From Tretioscincus oriximinensis (taxonomy: Eukaryota > Chordata > Lepidosauria > Squamata > Gymnophthalmidae): a stretch of DNA of 64,000 nt. The translations under genes were made by a program, and so were the position numbers. The notes beneath the pieces are model-generated. The model did no database searches. It saw only the letters and a program-made list of their open reading frames with translations, and was not told where the DNA came from. This document shows, in pieces, positions 1-12,986 of the stretch. Where the stretch lies: positions 350,031 through 414,030 of the forward strand of contig JAJVDF010000257.1 in the NCBI GenBank assembly GCA_022410635.1, written 5' to 3'. Positions within the stretch are counted from its first letter, which is position 1, and every line of letters starts with the position of its first letter.

Positions 1-1599
1 ATAGTGGGTGAAGTTTGAAAGAAGAATAAAATTAAAATTATGGCCATTTGAAATTATCAGAGAATAGTAAAATAGCATTGGGCTGGCCTAACCAATTCTG
101 CCATAACTTGTTTGATTGGTTAAACATGTTCTTAATGACTAAATAAGAGCCTGATTAGTCTTTTTGTTATCCATTAAAACTGAGTTCAGAGATATGAAAA
201 AGGATTGTAACAGAGTATTCTGTGTTTTGGTGTTTTAATGGATCCCTCTGCACCTATATTACACAGCCAGATACTTTCTCCTATTACATTATTGTTTTGT
301 AATCCTTGTGCAAGCATCCTAAACACAGGGGCTCATTTTTATTTTTATTTTTGGGTTGTCGATATTGCTGGCTATATTTAACAACTTTATTACTCGTTTA
401 ATGAAAAAAATATCCAAAAGAGTTTTATGGGCCCTGTCTTTATTTCTTTCCAGAGCCTTATAAAAGCAAAACAAAAGAAGCTCAAATGCTATTGGGATGT
501 TAGCGAAATCCTCCCCCCTATCATTTGCACAGGGCCGTGTTTTATTGCTGTTATATTCCAAGAATGGCTTTGAAAACACATACTTTAAAGGAGAGAGTGA
601 ATCTCATTTTGCTGTTTAACAGTGTTCAAAGGCTGAGAGGAAGGACTAAGCTTCTGCCTAACATCATTTGCACCTAGGGTAAGTTGCAATGGTAGGTTTC
701 TAGCACTCCGGGGATAACTGGATATGATGTCAGTTTCAACATGGTAGCCATACTTCTACATCATTGTTGTAACCCCATCATGCTCTAGCTTTCTGGAATA
801 TTATTCATATTTTGATATTCTTACTGCCAGACAGAGTTTTTGCATCCTGGATTTACATCCTTAATTTAACAAAACATTTAGCAAGATGCATTTCTGCAAC
901 CTGCCACACTTCTGGGAAATGGTTCGATTGAGAAACACTTCCTTAGTTATGCGATGTCAAGTGCTTGATGACAATTATGTAGACCAAAGTCTATGCTGGT
1001 TCCTAAAGAAAACGAGCCTGTTTTTTATACACCACTCGTGGAACTCAGAGTGGCTTACGATATTATTTTTCACCTGAAGATTTACATTTTATTCTGTCTT
1101 CCCCATCATGCTGTGGTGGTACCTATTTATCTACTTTTGAACAGCTAGGTCGGCTGAAGCTGAGGCCAGTAAAGAACATTCATTTCTCCCCATGGCTGAC
1201 ACATAAGCCTTGAAAGATGAAGCTCTTAATCTCTATACCACTGTTCCTCATAGGCCCTAGGCTCGTTGGTCTACCTTGTTCAAGCCTAGGAAGAAGTTAA
1301 CATGTTCTGTCAAGATTATACATCCTTCAACTCTTATACACATTCATCCACTGAATTCGATATGTATAAATTTGATGCTTTTCTCCAACCCAGTTCAAAA
1401 CTATTATGTCCTTTTCCAAAGGCGCCCTTTAAAAACAGAACAATACAAATGCATTTTGGCTAAATCTATTTTTAATTCTTCTTCCTGGTTTTTACATTTT
1501 GAACTACACTGCTTAGACTTTCCATTTGCTTGGCATAGTTCAGCTCATTTACCAGATTCCTTTCTTTCTTTTAGTTAAGTTAATTTTGCTTACGTTTCG
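1..1599. other. Intronic sequence, nothing recognised
   Basis: AT-rich non-coding sequence, presumed to belong to an upstream BMPER intron. The short open frames here have no domain signature and no splice context matching BMPER. I see no repeat family in it. Confidence 0.6.
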
Positions 1600-1839
1600 A
1601 CAGTTATAGTACAAAAAAAGTAGATTGTATAGAAACTTTTGCAATTAAACAGTAATAGTACTATACTCTGATATGTCAAACACTTCCAACAAAAAGGCAA
1701 CACAACAAATTTGACATTGAACAACCTCGACGTAGTTGCCTATATATGATCACGATGAGTTTGATACACAGTATAGTACTGCTATTGTTTAATTATATAG
1801 ATTTCTATATCATCTCTTTTGTTTATACTTTATACTGTA
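1600..1839. mobile_element. Inverted-repeat MITE (about 240 bp)
   Basis: Two arms, 1600-1682 and 1759-1839, are reverse complements with scattered mismatches. The left has aattaaacagtaatagtac and the right has the complement of aattaaacaatagcagtac. The ends read acagttatagtac and gtatactgtat-type inverted termini. No coding capacity is present, so this is a non-autonomous DNA element whose superfamily I cannot assign. It directly abuts the SINE head at 1841. Confidence 0.65.
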
Positions 1840-1840
1840 T

Positions 1841-1974
1841 GTGAGTCAGTTTAGCATAGTGGTTAGAGTGTTGGACTCTTATCTGGTTGTCTCCCAGTGT
1901 GAATCCACACTTCACCATGAAACCAGTTGGGTGAATTTGAACCAATCACAGTTCTCGTTCCTTTAGCATCTGAA
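1841..1974 (+). mobile_element. tRNA-derived SINE head, 3'-truncated
   Basis: tagcatagtggttagagtgt resembles a pol III A box and gtgaatccacac resembles a decayed B box. The body then reads gaaaccagttgggtgaat, as in the copies at 9491 and 46645. The 3' LINE-like tail is missing and the sequence passes directly into a Penelope-type terminal fragment. Confidence 0.65.
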
Positions 1975-2088
1975 AAAGTAGATCTTTCCGCCTGCCTTTC
2001 CCGTTAGCCTTGAAGTGCTACAAGCCCCACTTGCTAGATTTTTTGAACTAGACTAACACAACTACTTCTCTGAAAATAAATTGCTTTC
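1975..2088 (-). mobile_element. Penelope-like element terminal fragment
   Basis: The reverse complement reads tttcagagaagtagttgtgt and tagtctag, followed by a run that ends gcacttcaaggctaac. This is the same terminal sequence as at 59833 and 23605. It is a solo, diverged end without coding sequence. Confidence 0.6.
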
Positions 2089-5000
2089 ACAAAGCCTTTC
2101 ATTCCAGAAATTCTGAGATGCAAGGATCTTCTTAACACTGACAATGTTTAATATATCATAGATAGATATTTATTTAGGGTCTGTGTGCACACAGGCTTAT
2201 AGCCCCATGTATCAGGATGTTCTGAGCCGAGCATCGTTCCCCCCAGACAAATCTACTTGTTCTTCAGTGGCGGTGACCAAGCCCTACTTTCGAGGAGCAC
2301 CCCTGCCGCCATGGCAATGTGCAGGATAACAGCTCCATGATTCATTTTTGCTCTTGTAGGACTTGGCTGCAAATGTGCTCTCACCCTGGCAGCAAATGGT
2401 ATGGACACACACAGCTTTGGGAGCAGATTTTGTGGCGCTCCCAAAAGTCACAGAATAAAGGAGGGCTGCAGCAAGTGGATAGCTGACAACTCTTGAAGAT
2501 GTGTGCCGAGGTTGCCTGGATGGCGCTCTGACAGGGACATTAATCCTTCGTGTGAGTGGGGCCTTAGTCTTTTGCATGTGTGTGCGATAAATAATGGCAG
2601 AAGTAACACTTCTCTGCCTTTTACCCAAGTGTCCCATGGACACAGTGACCATCCGCGTTGCCCCTAAATGTAAAATGTTAAGCAACCCTCTGACCAAATG
2701 CAAGTAAGCCAGAAGAGCATCAGTCAAATTCTTTTTTCCCCATTATTTACCTTTTGCTTGATACAGATAATTATGATCTGGTAGTGCTACTGTTAAACCA
2801 GTGGGCGTGCAAATGCTTTCCTATTGACATACTAATCGTGTTATTGTTTTGCTCTGACACTCCTAAATTAATGCCTTTGAGGGTTGCCTGAACACGTTTG
2901 CTTATCAAGCCCTAGCAGGGAATTTGGGCAAGTCACTGATCTGACAGGATGAATGTAACTTATATCAGCTGACACTAAAGCTGCCAAAAGTCTTGTGTTC
3001 TCCAAATAGAATAAAGGATGACTTTGATGTAAAATGCATAATTAATTAAGGGTGCATCCAGATGTTAATTTTCTCTTGGTATCCTATTGTGACATCGTGA
3101 TTTCTTCCACATGTAATTTGTAGGAGCCCAGCAATCATAGTTCTCTAAACGGCCTTCATTTCGGATTATCATCCTTTCAATTTAATGACAGAGCAAGGCT
3201 CCATCTGTTCATTGCCCCTTGCTTTCAGGGCATAGAAAAGGGAGAGATATAAATTAAAAGCCTCCCTAGCAACAGGGAAATGGAGCATTTGAAACAGAGG
3301 AGGATTTGCTTTTTAATACAAGGCATGGGTATAAAAAGGAGTGGAGCAAATGAGAATTTGGGGAAGAAACAACCTTTTTCTTTTTCAACAAAGCATTTCT
3401 CTAAGGATGGGGGAGAAATTTCTGAAGGGACCACAATAGGACGTTTTGAAATAGTATGCAGAATTTGTTTCTTGTTCTTTCTTAAAATAAAGGAAAGCAT
3501 TCCTGGAGAGAGGGAAGAAGGAAGTGGGGATAAAGGAGGGAAGACAACATCGTAACAGCCAGTAACAACAGAGGAACGTTTTCTTTGAAAATGTCTACCC
3601 CAAAGCCTTTGGGGAATTTTTCTGAAATGCAGTTTCCTTTCCTATTTTGCTACAAATCCAGGGGGTAGAAAGAGGTGTCTGGATTTGCAACTAGGAGAAT
3701 GTAGGAGCTTTATTCAGGGAAAGTGAAAAATAGCAGGGCTATAGCCATATCCCGTTTGGAATACGGATGAATGCTAAGAAATCTTGAAAAACCTAAAAAC
3801 TGGGATAGAAATTTGTACCTTTAGTGGCTTTAGAAGAGATGAAGTTTCACTACATACTGCTTATAATGCCTGCAGTACCTGAGGGGGGAAATCATACCCA
3901 TTAAAAATGCAAAGTTCTGTCCTCCTTTTTATGTAATAGCCCTACTCTGGTTTATTTTGATAACATAAAGAAAACTAGAAAAGAACTACATGAATAAAGT
4001 GAAATGGTCTTAACTACCCAACCTAGTATTCTCAAATTATTTTAAACTATAATTCCTATCACTAGTTGGTGACGTAAGCTGAGTTTGAGGTGATTTGTGA
4101 TCAAAAATATCCTCAAGCTTTTCTGTACAATGGCAAACTTCAATTGATAAAGAAGGTTATTTTTTCCAATAGGATATGGAGTAAGAACAAGTTGTATATT
4201 TCACACCGTCTAGTTCTTTCCTTTTATGGAGACTTTGTAAAATTGGGCAAAACATCAGCAGAAACTGGAAAAAGGTTTGTCTTAGATCAGCTAATCTTTT
4301 GTTTTCTCCTTGGGATGTCATTTACCGGCAATGGCCAGCCAGGGAGCCATGCAGACAACCATTTGCTTAAGAAACATTTATTAATACAACAGATAATGTT
4401 TAAAGTGAAACAGTGCAACATTGACCTTAACAATTTTCCAAACAAAAGTGACTACAGTGTCCATAACTTAGTTAACAATAGGCAAACCTGAAATCTTCGC
4501 TTTTACATTACTGTTTGCAGACTTTTTTTCCTTGGGATGTCATTTCTTGTGCTGGAACCTTTTTATTTTTATGGATTTATTATACAAAACTGATAATTCC
4601 CATTATGGAAAAGAAATGATCATTGGTGGGAGCTCACTGAACTTAATAAAATATAGAATGGNCAATGGCAATATTTTTGTTGTAAACATGCACATTGAAG
4701 CTTCTATACTACAATAAGTAGATTTGTTGTTATTTGAACAAAAATAAGAAAACTTTTAATATTTAAAACCCATTGTTCCAGTTTCATTAGTTTTCACAAA
4801 AGCTATTGCTGATATAATAAAGGCAGGTTAGATACCATATAATTGATAAAGGACAGAGTTTGAAAATGTCATAGCCCTGATTCTCACAATTTTTAAAATC
4901 ATGTAATGCTTTATGTTCCGACATTGGCCTTATATTCTAAATGAGGGCTCTGTGGAAAAAAACTCACCGCTATTACCAGGGTATCTCATGGTTCCCCATC

Positions 5001-8000
5001 GGTTAAATACAGAATCCATTAATACCCAGTGGATCTCAAGGCATATGTTTTTGTAATCCCTTCGTATATGCTGAATAACAATTCCTTAAAATGTTTCTTC
5101 AGCTTAAAAATGGCTGGACATCTGCTACATCATTATGTGTAATTGAAGGTATTTACTTTCAGGAAAAGGTTTCTTTCTAAGAGCTGGAAAACCTCTATAT
5201 ACAGGATATAATTTATTAAGGGTGTCTAGCCTACCTGAAGGGTGAACACTTTACTGGCAGTAAGAGTATGAAAACATCTTATGCTACCTTTCCTTCCTTT
5301 TTTCTCTTTCACATTTAATTTTAGTGGAAAGGTTGAAGGAAGAAAAAAATACCCTCCATTTCAAAACAGTTTTGTTAGAGAAGCACCTGTTTACATCAGG
5401 CCTCATATGCCCATGGAATATGTTGAAAAAAGGATTTTCATGCAAATTCTCTCTTTTACAAAATTTCTTGCCAAATATCTTATTTCAACAAAGTTTCATT
5501 GTACTCTGTAGTGGCTTTTCATCTTCCTTCCTTCTTTCCTCAGGATCTTTGGAAGATGACAGTCAAGCAACTACTAATACAGTACCTAATAAGAATATTG
5601 TTGTGTGAAATGTTTTGTTAAGTGTATTAAATGCATGCATTTTGCTTGATAGGGAAGAGTGAGTGAAAATGTCAGGGAGATGAGATGTTTTGGTTGCAAA
5701 AAGGGGCTTATTGACACTTTTGTCCCTGAGTGCCTGTCCCTTGTATGAAGAGGTCAGTTTGGGAAAATGTATGGGCATTAATTTTAACAAGATCTTGTAG
5801 TCTTTGGGCTTTTCCCAGATTCCTCCAGTGTTCATGACAGTATCATTGATACTTCTACCCATGTTGAAGTAAATAGTGAATAAATAAATAAATATTTTTG
5901 GCCTGTGAAGCAGAATATTCTGATGCACAAAATAAAAAAGAAAGGAAAAAGTGGTCTCAATTAATCTCAGCTTATCATTTGCCTATCATGTCTTTGGACT
6001 ACTTATACACAAGTTGCAAATGGAAGAAAATGTGTGATTGCGCTTCTGTTCAGTAAGTTATTTTAGTAAGTGTGTTTTCTCAGTGTTTTGTTCTACTTGA
6101 CTGCACATGATTTTTTCCCTGTTGTTTTGGACTTGCTTGTGCCTCACTTACATATGTGTAATTAACTGGAGGAAGTCAGATTAACTTCCTATTCCACTAC
6201 AAGGAAGATCTGTCTCCTCCCTCCCTTCTTTACCTTCAGTTTTGAGCTGTAGCACATCAATAATGGAAATTAGTAATATGGAAATGTATGGATTGCATAT
6301 AACTTGTATCACTTTATATATGCTATAGAATAAAGTACTGTTTTGGAATTTGTATTAATTACCCATCCATTTCAGTATGCAAAAGGTTTCTCCTTCATTG
6401 GAGAATACTACATAGACAATGGCAGCCCTTTTAAGGTTGGGTGGAGTGTCACCCTTTTTCCCTGGGTTATCTAGGTGCATTTCTTAGTACACTGCTGAAT
6501 GACAGGCAAGTAGTGAGAACTTTTGCTATTTTGTGCTCGTGTGTTTCCAAAAGTAGATGGATTTAAGGTGATCCAAAATGTAGTTAATTTTGTTGCGGTT
6601 GATGCAAAATATTGCCCAAGCAGACTGACATTTCTGCAAACCAATCAATGTATTGGTTGGGAGGGCTTTCCCATATGTGATAATATAATCTTGGACATAT
6701 TTCCTACGTATTTATCATGGTATCTATGCCATGTACCCTAAATGTGCAATAAACACCTGCTGTGCAGTCCATCCAGATGCAGATTAGAAGTTGAATTGTT
6801 TTCTCGAATGCTGTGGAAACGAAATATGAGGTGTAGGTCCTGTGAGACACTGTGGCTTGCCTTATGGGCTATTTCACAAAAATAAGAATGATGTATTAAG
6901 TACAACATTTCACATGGAGACTAACTCATCTTGAGAACGTGGGCAGAAACATAGAATAAAGCAAGAGGACTGAGAGTCCACCAGCCTGTTCCTAAACTTA
7001 GAATACTAAGCACAATGGCTCAGTGGCATAATAATAAAACTGTCAGGTGTCACTATTTGCAATTTACACCAATATTTTTAGATTCTCTGAAGGAAAGAAA
7101 TGTAGCTTCCTCTGCTGCTGAAAAATGAGGTGTGATTCTGAAAGGCTTGGCTGAAAAAGAACAGATGCTGACATCTCTAGAGTTAATATTTTTTCCTTAG
7201 AAACACATCTGTCATCAACTTCCACTCAGAAGAGCAGCGAAGCACATATCTAAATAAACATGGCACTTGGCTCCAAGGTTGAACCTGCTTTTTGCAAAGC
7301 AGCAACTTTTATTTTGTCATTGTGGGTGGAAGGTATTTCAGCAGTTCAACAGTAGCTTACAGTTTGGGTTTGGTCACATAGTTCCTCTTCACTATTTAAA
7401 GAAATTTCAGATAACACCTTCTTATATTGTTTAAAAGATTGGCTGGCTTAAGTAACGTTAGAATTAGCATAAAGCCAGCTGATAAACTCTGCTAGTTTGT
7501 ACAGCTGAGAACACTTTGGCTTGGAACATACACCAAAAAGCAACGGAGGGAAATTAGTTTATCTTGGTGAGTGTTCACCCTTCTGAGGAAATGAGCATCC
7601 CCTACTTTCCGACCTTCTGACTTTTTCCTGAGAGAGAAGTATTTGCTGCGTTTTTTCAACAAATGTAACAAAGGAATGGAAGGCAATTTTGCAGTGAACA
7701 TTCTTCATCTCTTCCTCAAAATAATAGGTTATACTGCATGGATAACAGAAAATCACGGGTTTCTGCGGAAAAAGGATAAAAGAGAGATTGTATTTTGAAT
7801 AAAGTTGAATTGTAATTGACATAACATGACTGCATAATGCTCCCAGTGGAAAGGAAGCATTTGATACAGTTTTCATTCCAAAAAAGGGCAGCCTTTCTGT
7901 GTGTACGTGTGCCTTAGTAAGGTGGAAGAATACATAGGGAAGAATGTCAATTAAATGCAAATAAAGTACTATAATGTAAATATACAATTTTCCATGCATT

Positions 8001-9490
8001 TTTAATTTTTTAAAAAACCTTCAGTAATTATGGTGAAAAGATGTATGACCGACTGTGAGTAAGGCTGAAGAGACAATAGGATGGTTTATCTCCTGTTTCT
8101 ATGGAATACTAAGTAAGTACTCTACCAGTGGTAAACCACAGTGGTGACAATACTTTCTCTGCTACATTAGTGTTGGCTGAGAGAGAAGGAAGAGTAGCCT
8201 GAGTGCAAGGAAATGCTTGTGAGCTTGGAAGTTCGCAGGAACCTTTGGAGCATTCTCAGCCTGTTTCACTTATGTAGGTTCTCAGCCATACAGGTTTCAT
8301 CATATGCANGTCAGATATTGTTTTGAAACTCATTCATTAAGCATTCTAAGGCAGAGAAGCAACTTTGAAATAGCGCTGCAGTAATTGGGGGGGAGCCAAA
8401 CTTGGCAGTTCTGAAAAAGGTGTGCTTCATTCATTCCCAACTTTTCCCAACTTTATATTGATTGTGAGATCTTGGGACTGTTCCCTCTAACACAAAAGGC
8501 TTTTTCCACAATGGGTTTTGTTCCAGAGCAGATTTCAGTGGAAATAAGGTGCAACTAGGTTAAGAGCCATCAAATGTCATGCTTTGTGTATGAAGCGTGA
8601 AGTGTGGATGAAATTGAGGCATTAGAAAGGGCACCTTAGCTTCATATAGTTTTGAACTCAATATTGCAATATACTGGACCAACGATGCATATGGACAGTG
8701 TGCCCTAGTAGTCAAGTGTAGTACAGGGGACTCTTTTGATGTTTTTTCAGGAAGTGCCACTAGAAATGGCTCTGCTCCAATTTGTCTAGACTGAGGCTGG
8801 GGACTTTAGATGTTAAGCTTTTGGTATCTTACTACGGCATCTGAGGGCTATACATAGGTAATGTCAAATGGAATGGGGCATCTGATGTCCGGTCTGCTTG
8901 ACTGNCAGTCCATCTAACTTTGGGATGAACAACTTATTTCAAGTAGAGAAGCCTGTCCAGTTCTAGAGCACATCACATAAGTGCAGAAAGGCCCTTATAC
9001 AGCTGTGGGGAATGTAGATATGTTTAAGTACAACTGTAGATATTGTTTCATACAACACTATTTCATCCAACATCCAACATTGTTTCATACAATAGTGCTT
9101 TGTAATGCAGTTGAATGAAGTAACAGTCTATTGCTAATGAAAAAGAGAGAATACCATATATGGCACCATAAACACTTAAGAGCTTTATGACATTATGTAT
9201 TATCTCATCCAATCCCTTTGAAAATGTGATGGTCTGAGAATATGGTCTAAGGTCTGGGCTGTGGATTATATATGTTACATTTCTCATGAACCTCATCAAC
9301 CATCATGAATGCTTAAGGATGATGGGACTTAGGCTGTATCCATAAGCTTTAAAATCTGGTCCCCCCCCCACTTACTTTTAGATTTTAAGCTTCAAGAGAA
9401 AATATTCAAAACTTATCTTTCCCTCCACAAGCAAGGCTGTGATGTGGCGCACTATCAGCTTCCCTCCAACAGCCTACAGTCATGCAGACT
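2089..9490. other. 7.4 kb intronic sequence without recognisable genes or clear repeats
   Basis: Non-coding, AT-rich intron. Short frames are uninterrupted only by chance and show no domain. Small items seen are an (AATA)n run near 5878-5896 and a nearly repeated tgtttcataca motif near 9047-9095. I looked for the missing VWC1-VWC3 exons of BMPER (CxxCxC clusters followed by CCxxC with splice sites) and found none. The block 3040-3300 is free of repeat signatures and is noted in the findings. Confidence 0.5.
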
Positions 9491-9722
9491 TGTGGTCTGA
9501 TCTTGTGGTTACAGTGTTGCACACTTATCTGGTAGATGCCTGGTTCAGTTCTGCACTCCTCCATGAAGCCAGNTGGGTGACCTTGAGCTAATCAATTTTT
9601 CAGAACTCTCTCAACCCCATCTACTTCACAAGGTGTCTGTTATGAAGAGAAGAAGATTATGTAAACTGCTTTAATTCCCTTCACATTGAGAAAAGCAGGG
9701 TATAAAAACCAACTCTTCTTCT
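9491..9722 (+). mobile_element. Full-length tRNA-derived SINE with Bov-B/Sauria-like tail
   Basis: A tRNA-like head (gtggttacagtgttgcac, then ctggttcagttctgcac as a decayed B box) is followed by ccagntgggtgaccttgag. A BovB-like 3' end follows: gtaaactgctttaattccct, gagaaaagcagggtataaa, and a TTC-rich end. Sauria SINEs of squamates are known to share their 3' end with Bov-B LINEs. This copy has the second head type of the window, different from that at 17721. Confidence 0.75.
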
Positions 9723-11220
9723 GTATTGGAGGCAAGTATCTTGGAGGCTCTGCCTGCAACTCTATGGTTCAGGTAGCAAAGAAGGGCTGAATATTCACCT
9801 CTCCCTTAATAGACAGGAGCTAATTATATGCTAATGTGTGAGAGAGGAAAGGATGAAGAAGTGCTGGATGGCAGAACTGGGTTTGGGCCCCCCCAAATAC
9901 CTGCCTTCAATAAAGAACTTGGAGGCTGCTGAAGGGAAATTGACCATGCGTTGCACACATTCTTGTTTGTTGAGAGGACGGTATTTCTTCTAAGCTTTAA
10001 ATGTTTCTTCTTTAAGCTTTAAATCTCACAATAAGGAAAAAGCTTGTATCTGGATACAGCCTTATAGTCCGTCATCGTTAAAAGGATGTCACATTGGCAC
10101 TCCTAAATATTCTGTACACAGATGGCCGACACATTATGCACTATGCTGGGTACATCGTATGTATTGTTATGTATGTGGTGCTCATAATGTAATTATGTGG
10201 CTGTTTTTAAAAAGTACTGTACTATATCTAAAGTCTCTGATTTTGCAGATCTGTTTGCCAAGAGTTTTTGTAAATAGTTACATTGTAAGCTTTTATAATG
10301 CTGAATTGACTATAATATTTCCAGTCTCCGATGCTTGCATATTTCAAAGAACAGGCAGGATTTCCTTTTAAAGCAGCCCTTTGATAGTTGTGCTGAAGGA
10401 AGTGGAATGTGTGAAATCCTGTATTTCCGGAGATTACATCAGTGATAAGTGTGGAATGCAAATGTTCCTTAAGCAAATGTTTGTGTGTGCACTTGCGTTG
10501 CATATGCTTCTATGCATTAGCAGCACATTAAAGTCAGTGTTTAATATATTTGGCAAGAACAATATATCCATTGTACTCAGTAATGTTAGGAAGCACTAAA
10601 AGGGCAAAAAGAAAAAGAAAAGAAACGTAAANTTAGGAAAACAGCAACCAAGGATTTAATATTGACATTTTATTGCCATCATATCCAACAGATACATATC
10701 CTCCAGTGTAATTCCTCCCCACACTCACATATAATCCATGAAAGATTCTTGTACAAATCTGACATTATGTGAAGTTGTGTGAGGCTGCAGGCATAGCTAC
10801 CAGGTTTTCCTACTGGGTGTTTGCAGCTTCACAATTGCTCTGTCCCACGTACCAATGGAGTTTTCACAAACACCCAGAAGTGTTTACAAGGCACCTGGAA
10901 AAAAAGCCTTTGCTGGTGTTTTCTGATATATCTAAGTCTGCAGCCACATGGGTGAGAAGCCTTTCCTATACCTAATAGTCTCAAGGCTTTTCAATTTAAA
11001 ACTATAAAATTAAGAGGCAAAAGTATGTACAAAGTGGTAGAGAGGAACCTAACAGTTAAATTATAAAATTATAGTCCTATACTATAAAGCCCAAATAAGC
11101 CAGCAGACCATGATGTCATTCTGAGTATAGTCTGCTGGCCTGATTGCACAGTTGTGGCAGGAGGGGTCACGTGAGGACAGCATTGTTAGGTGCGGCCTCG
11201 CCCGACCCTAGTTAGGGGCC
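9723..11220. other. Intronic sequence, nothing recognised
   Basis: Non-coding. The frames at 10159-10599 carry no domain or codon signature. No SINE or LINE similarity is apparent. Confidence 0.5.
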
Positions 11221-11548
11221 TTGAGTTCCAGCTGGAGCCTGGAAGGGAGAGAGGGAGGGAAGGAAGGGACAGGAGAAAGAGGAGTGGAGAACAGGAGGAT
11301 GGGGAAGGAGAAGAGAGAGGAGGAGGGGAGGGAGGTGGGTGAGGAGGAGCAGGGGGGAGGAGGAAGAGGAGAAGGGGGATGGAGGGGCAAAGAGAAGGAG
11401 GGAGCAGAACGAAGAAGAAGAAAGCAAAAAGAAAACAAGAACAGAAGAAGAAGGAGAAGAGAAAGAGAACAGAAGAACAGAACAAGAAGAAAAAAAAGAG
11501 AAGAAGAAAATAGAAAATAGGAGAAGAAGAGGGAGAAGAAGTAAGCCC
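11221..11548. repeat. Long polypurine (GGA/GAA) tract
   Basis: About 330 bases are almost purely A and G on the + strand, with irregular GAGGAG and GAAGAA units. Open frames in all directions, such as Glu/Arg/Lys- or Ser/Leu/Pro-rich ones, are composition artefacts. Mirror-symmetric polypurine tracts can form triplex DNA. Confidence 0.85.
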
Positions 11549-12986
11549 ACTGTCTTATGGAGAACACTAGAGCCACTGTATTCCTAAGGCAGTCGGCTTA
11601 ATTCCACTAGTATCTTATAATTCGAGAGAGTAAGTTGATCAAAAAAGTCAATTTATACTGATTTTATTAAACAATTACTTATAGTCACAAATAGCTTGGA
11701 AGGTCAACATTTGTTGTAATAAGCTGATCAACCTTTCTCTACCAGATAAAAGTTTGGGTAGGGTTGGGTGGAAGAAAGCATGGCAATGCACTCACAATAA
11801 AAAAAAAAGCCATTTATTGTATCCATATGATTTCTTGGACCCTTTCAGCAATGAATCTTATTTGGGAATGTATCTTGGAATGGGTCCCTCCACCCCTTTC
11901 ATAGTGTAATTAGCTTGCGGTTAGCAGACCTGTATTCGAAAATATATCCCAGAATAAGCCTTGATTCTAAAATAATAAAAATGTTCTAGTTTTGTGATCT
12001 AGCATTTGTAATTTTCTATTCGACTCTGTTACTTAATCAGTTTTATTAATGTTGTTTGAAAATCAAGATGGCTTTTTCACTCCTTGCTTACTAAGGCGAA
12101 TGTAGCCCAATGATTATATATTTACTATTCTACCTCACCCTAAAATATTGCCACAACAAACTCCAACTGAAAGGAAACGTAAACAAAGATTTAATTTCCT
12201 CATGGCTAGTTCAGAAGTGGTATTAAAAATGAGAGCTTACAAGCCACACATCTGCTCACATATTATCATGGTTTGCTGACATTTTTATATGCAGTCATTG
12301 CCTCTGGGTGAAAATAATTCAAAGACAGCTTTTTATTAATGGCAAACACTGAACTGTCCTCAAGAAATACTAGTTGGCTTGCTTGCTTCTGTTAATTACT
12401 GGAGATATTTTATTAGCATGAATTCTAATTCTCGAGAAAGAGTTTACTTACAAATGGACACAAAGGGGAGAAACTAGACAAAACTCTGTGAAGTAGATCA
12501 TTAAGCAATTTTTTAAAGAAATTGTTTTAACAAAATTGCAAAGGTTGGTTATTATTTTTCCTTGGTGTTTTCCATGCAATGACTCGAAGAACAAGGCACA
12601 AATCTAGTTTCGATAACGTACAAGACCATAGAACAGAAACTATGGCCACTCGTTATTGGCATGAGATAATAGTTTGTAAAATCTTAGCTGAGAAACATGC
12701 GAAAATACAGCATCTTCACCTCACATTATCTTTTTCTCTTTCTTCCAGGAAGCAGGATCTTTGATTTTGAATCATGTTAGTGGCCCCTGGTGCTTAATGA
12801 GAGTGCTGGAACAGAGGGAAAGGAGATTCAGTTGCAGAGTAGATCCAGTATTAGATTAGACATTCCTTATTCCGTAGTTCTGTTTGAACTCACATGATAA
12901 CTGGACCCATTAAGGCTGCATCCGGGCTATCTGGATTTGGGGAAATGGTGGTAGTGTCTGTTTCGGTACATGTGTGGCACCCCATA
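11549..12986. other. Intronic sequence, nothing recognised
   Basis: AT-rich non-coding sequence with no recognised element up to the SINE that starts at 12987. Confidence 0.5.

Noticed and set aside
2253..2727. Two overlapping minus-strand frames (up to 147 codons)
   Set aside because: No domain, no splice or start context, no second line of support.
11186..11587. Overlapping long frames rich in Glu/Arg or Ser/Leu/Pro
   Set aside because: They follow from the polypurine composition on both strands. The same applies at 47743-48018.
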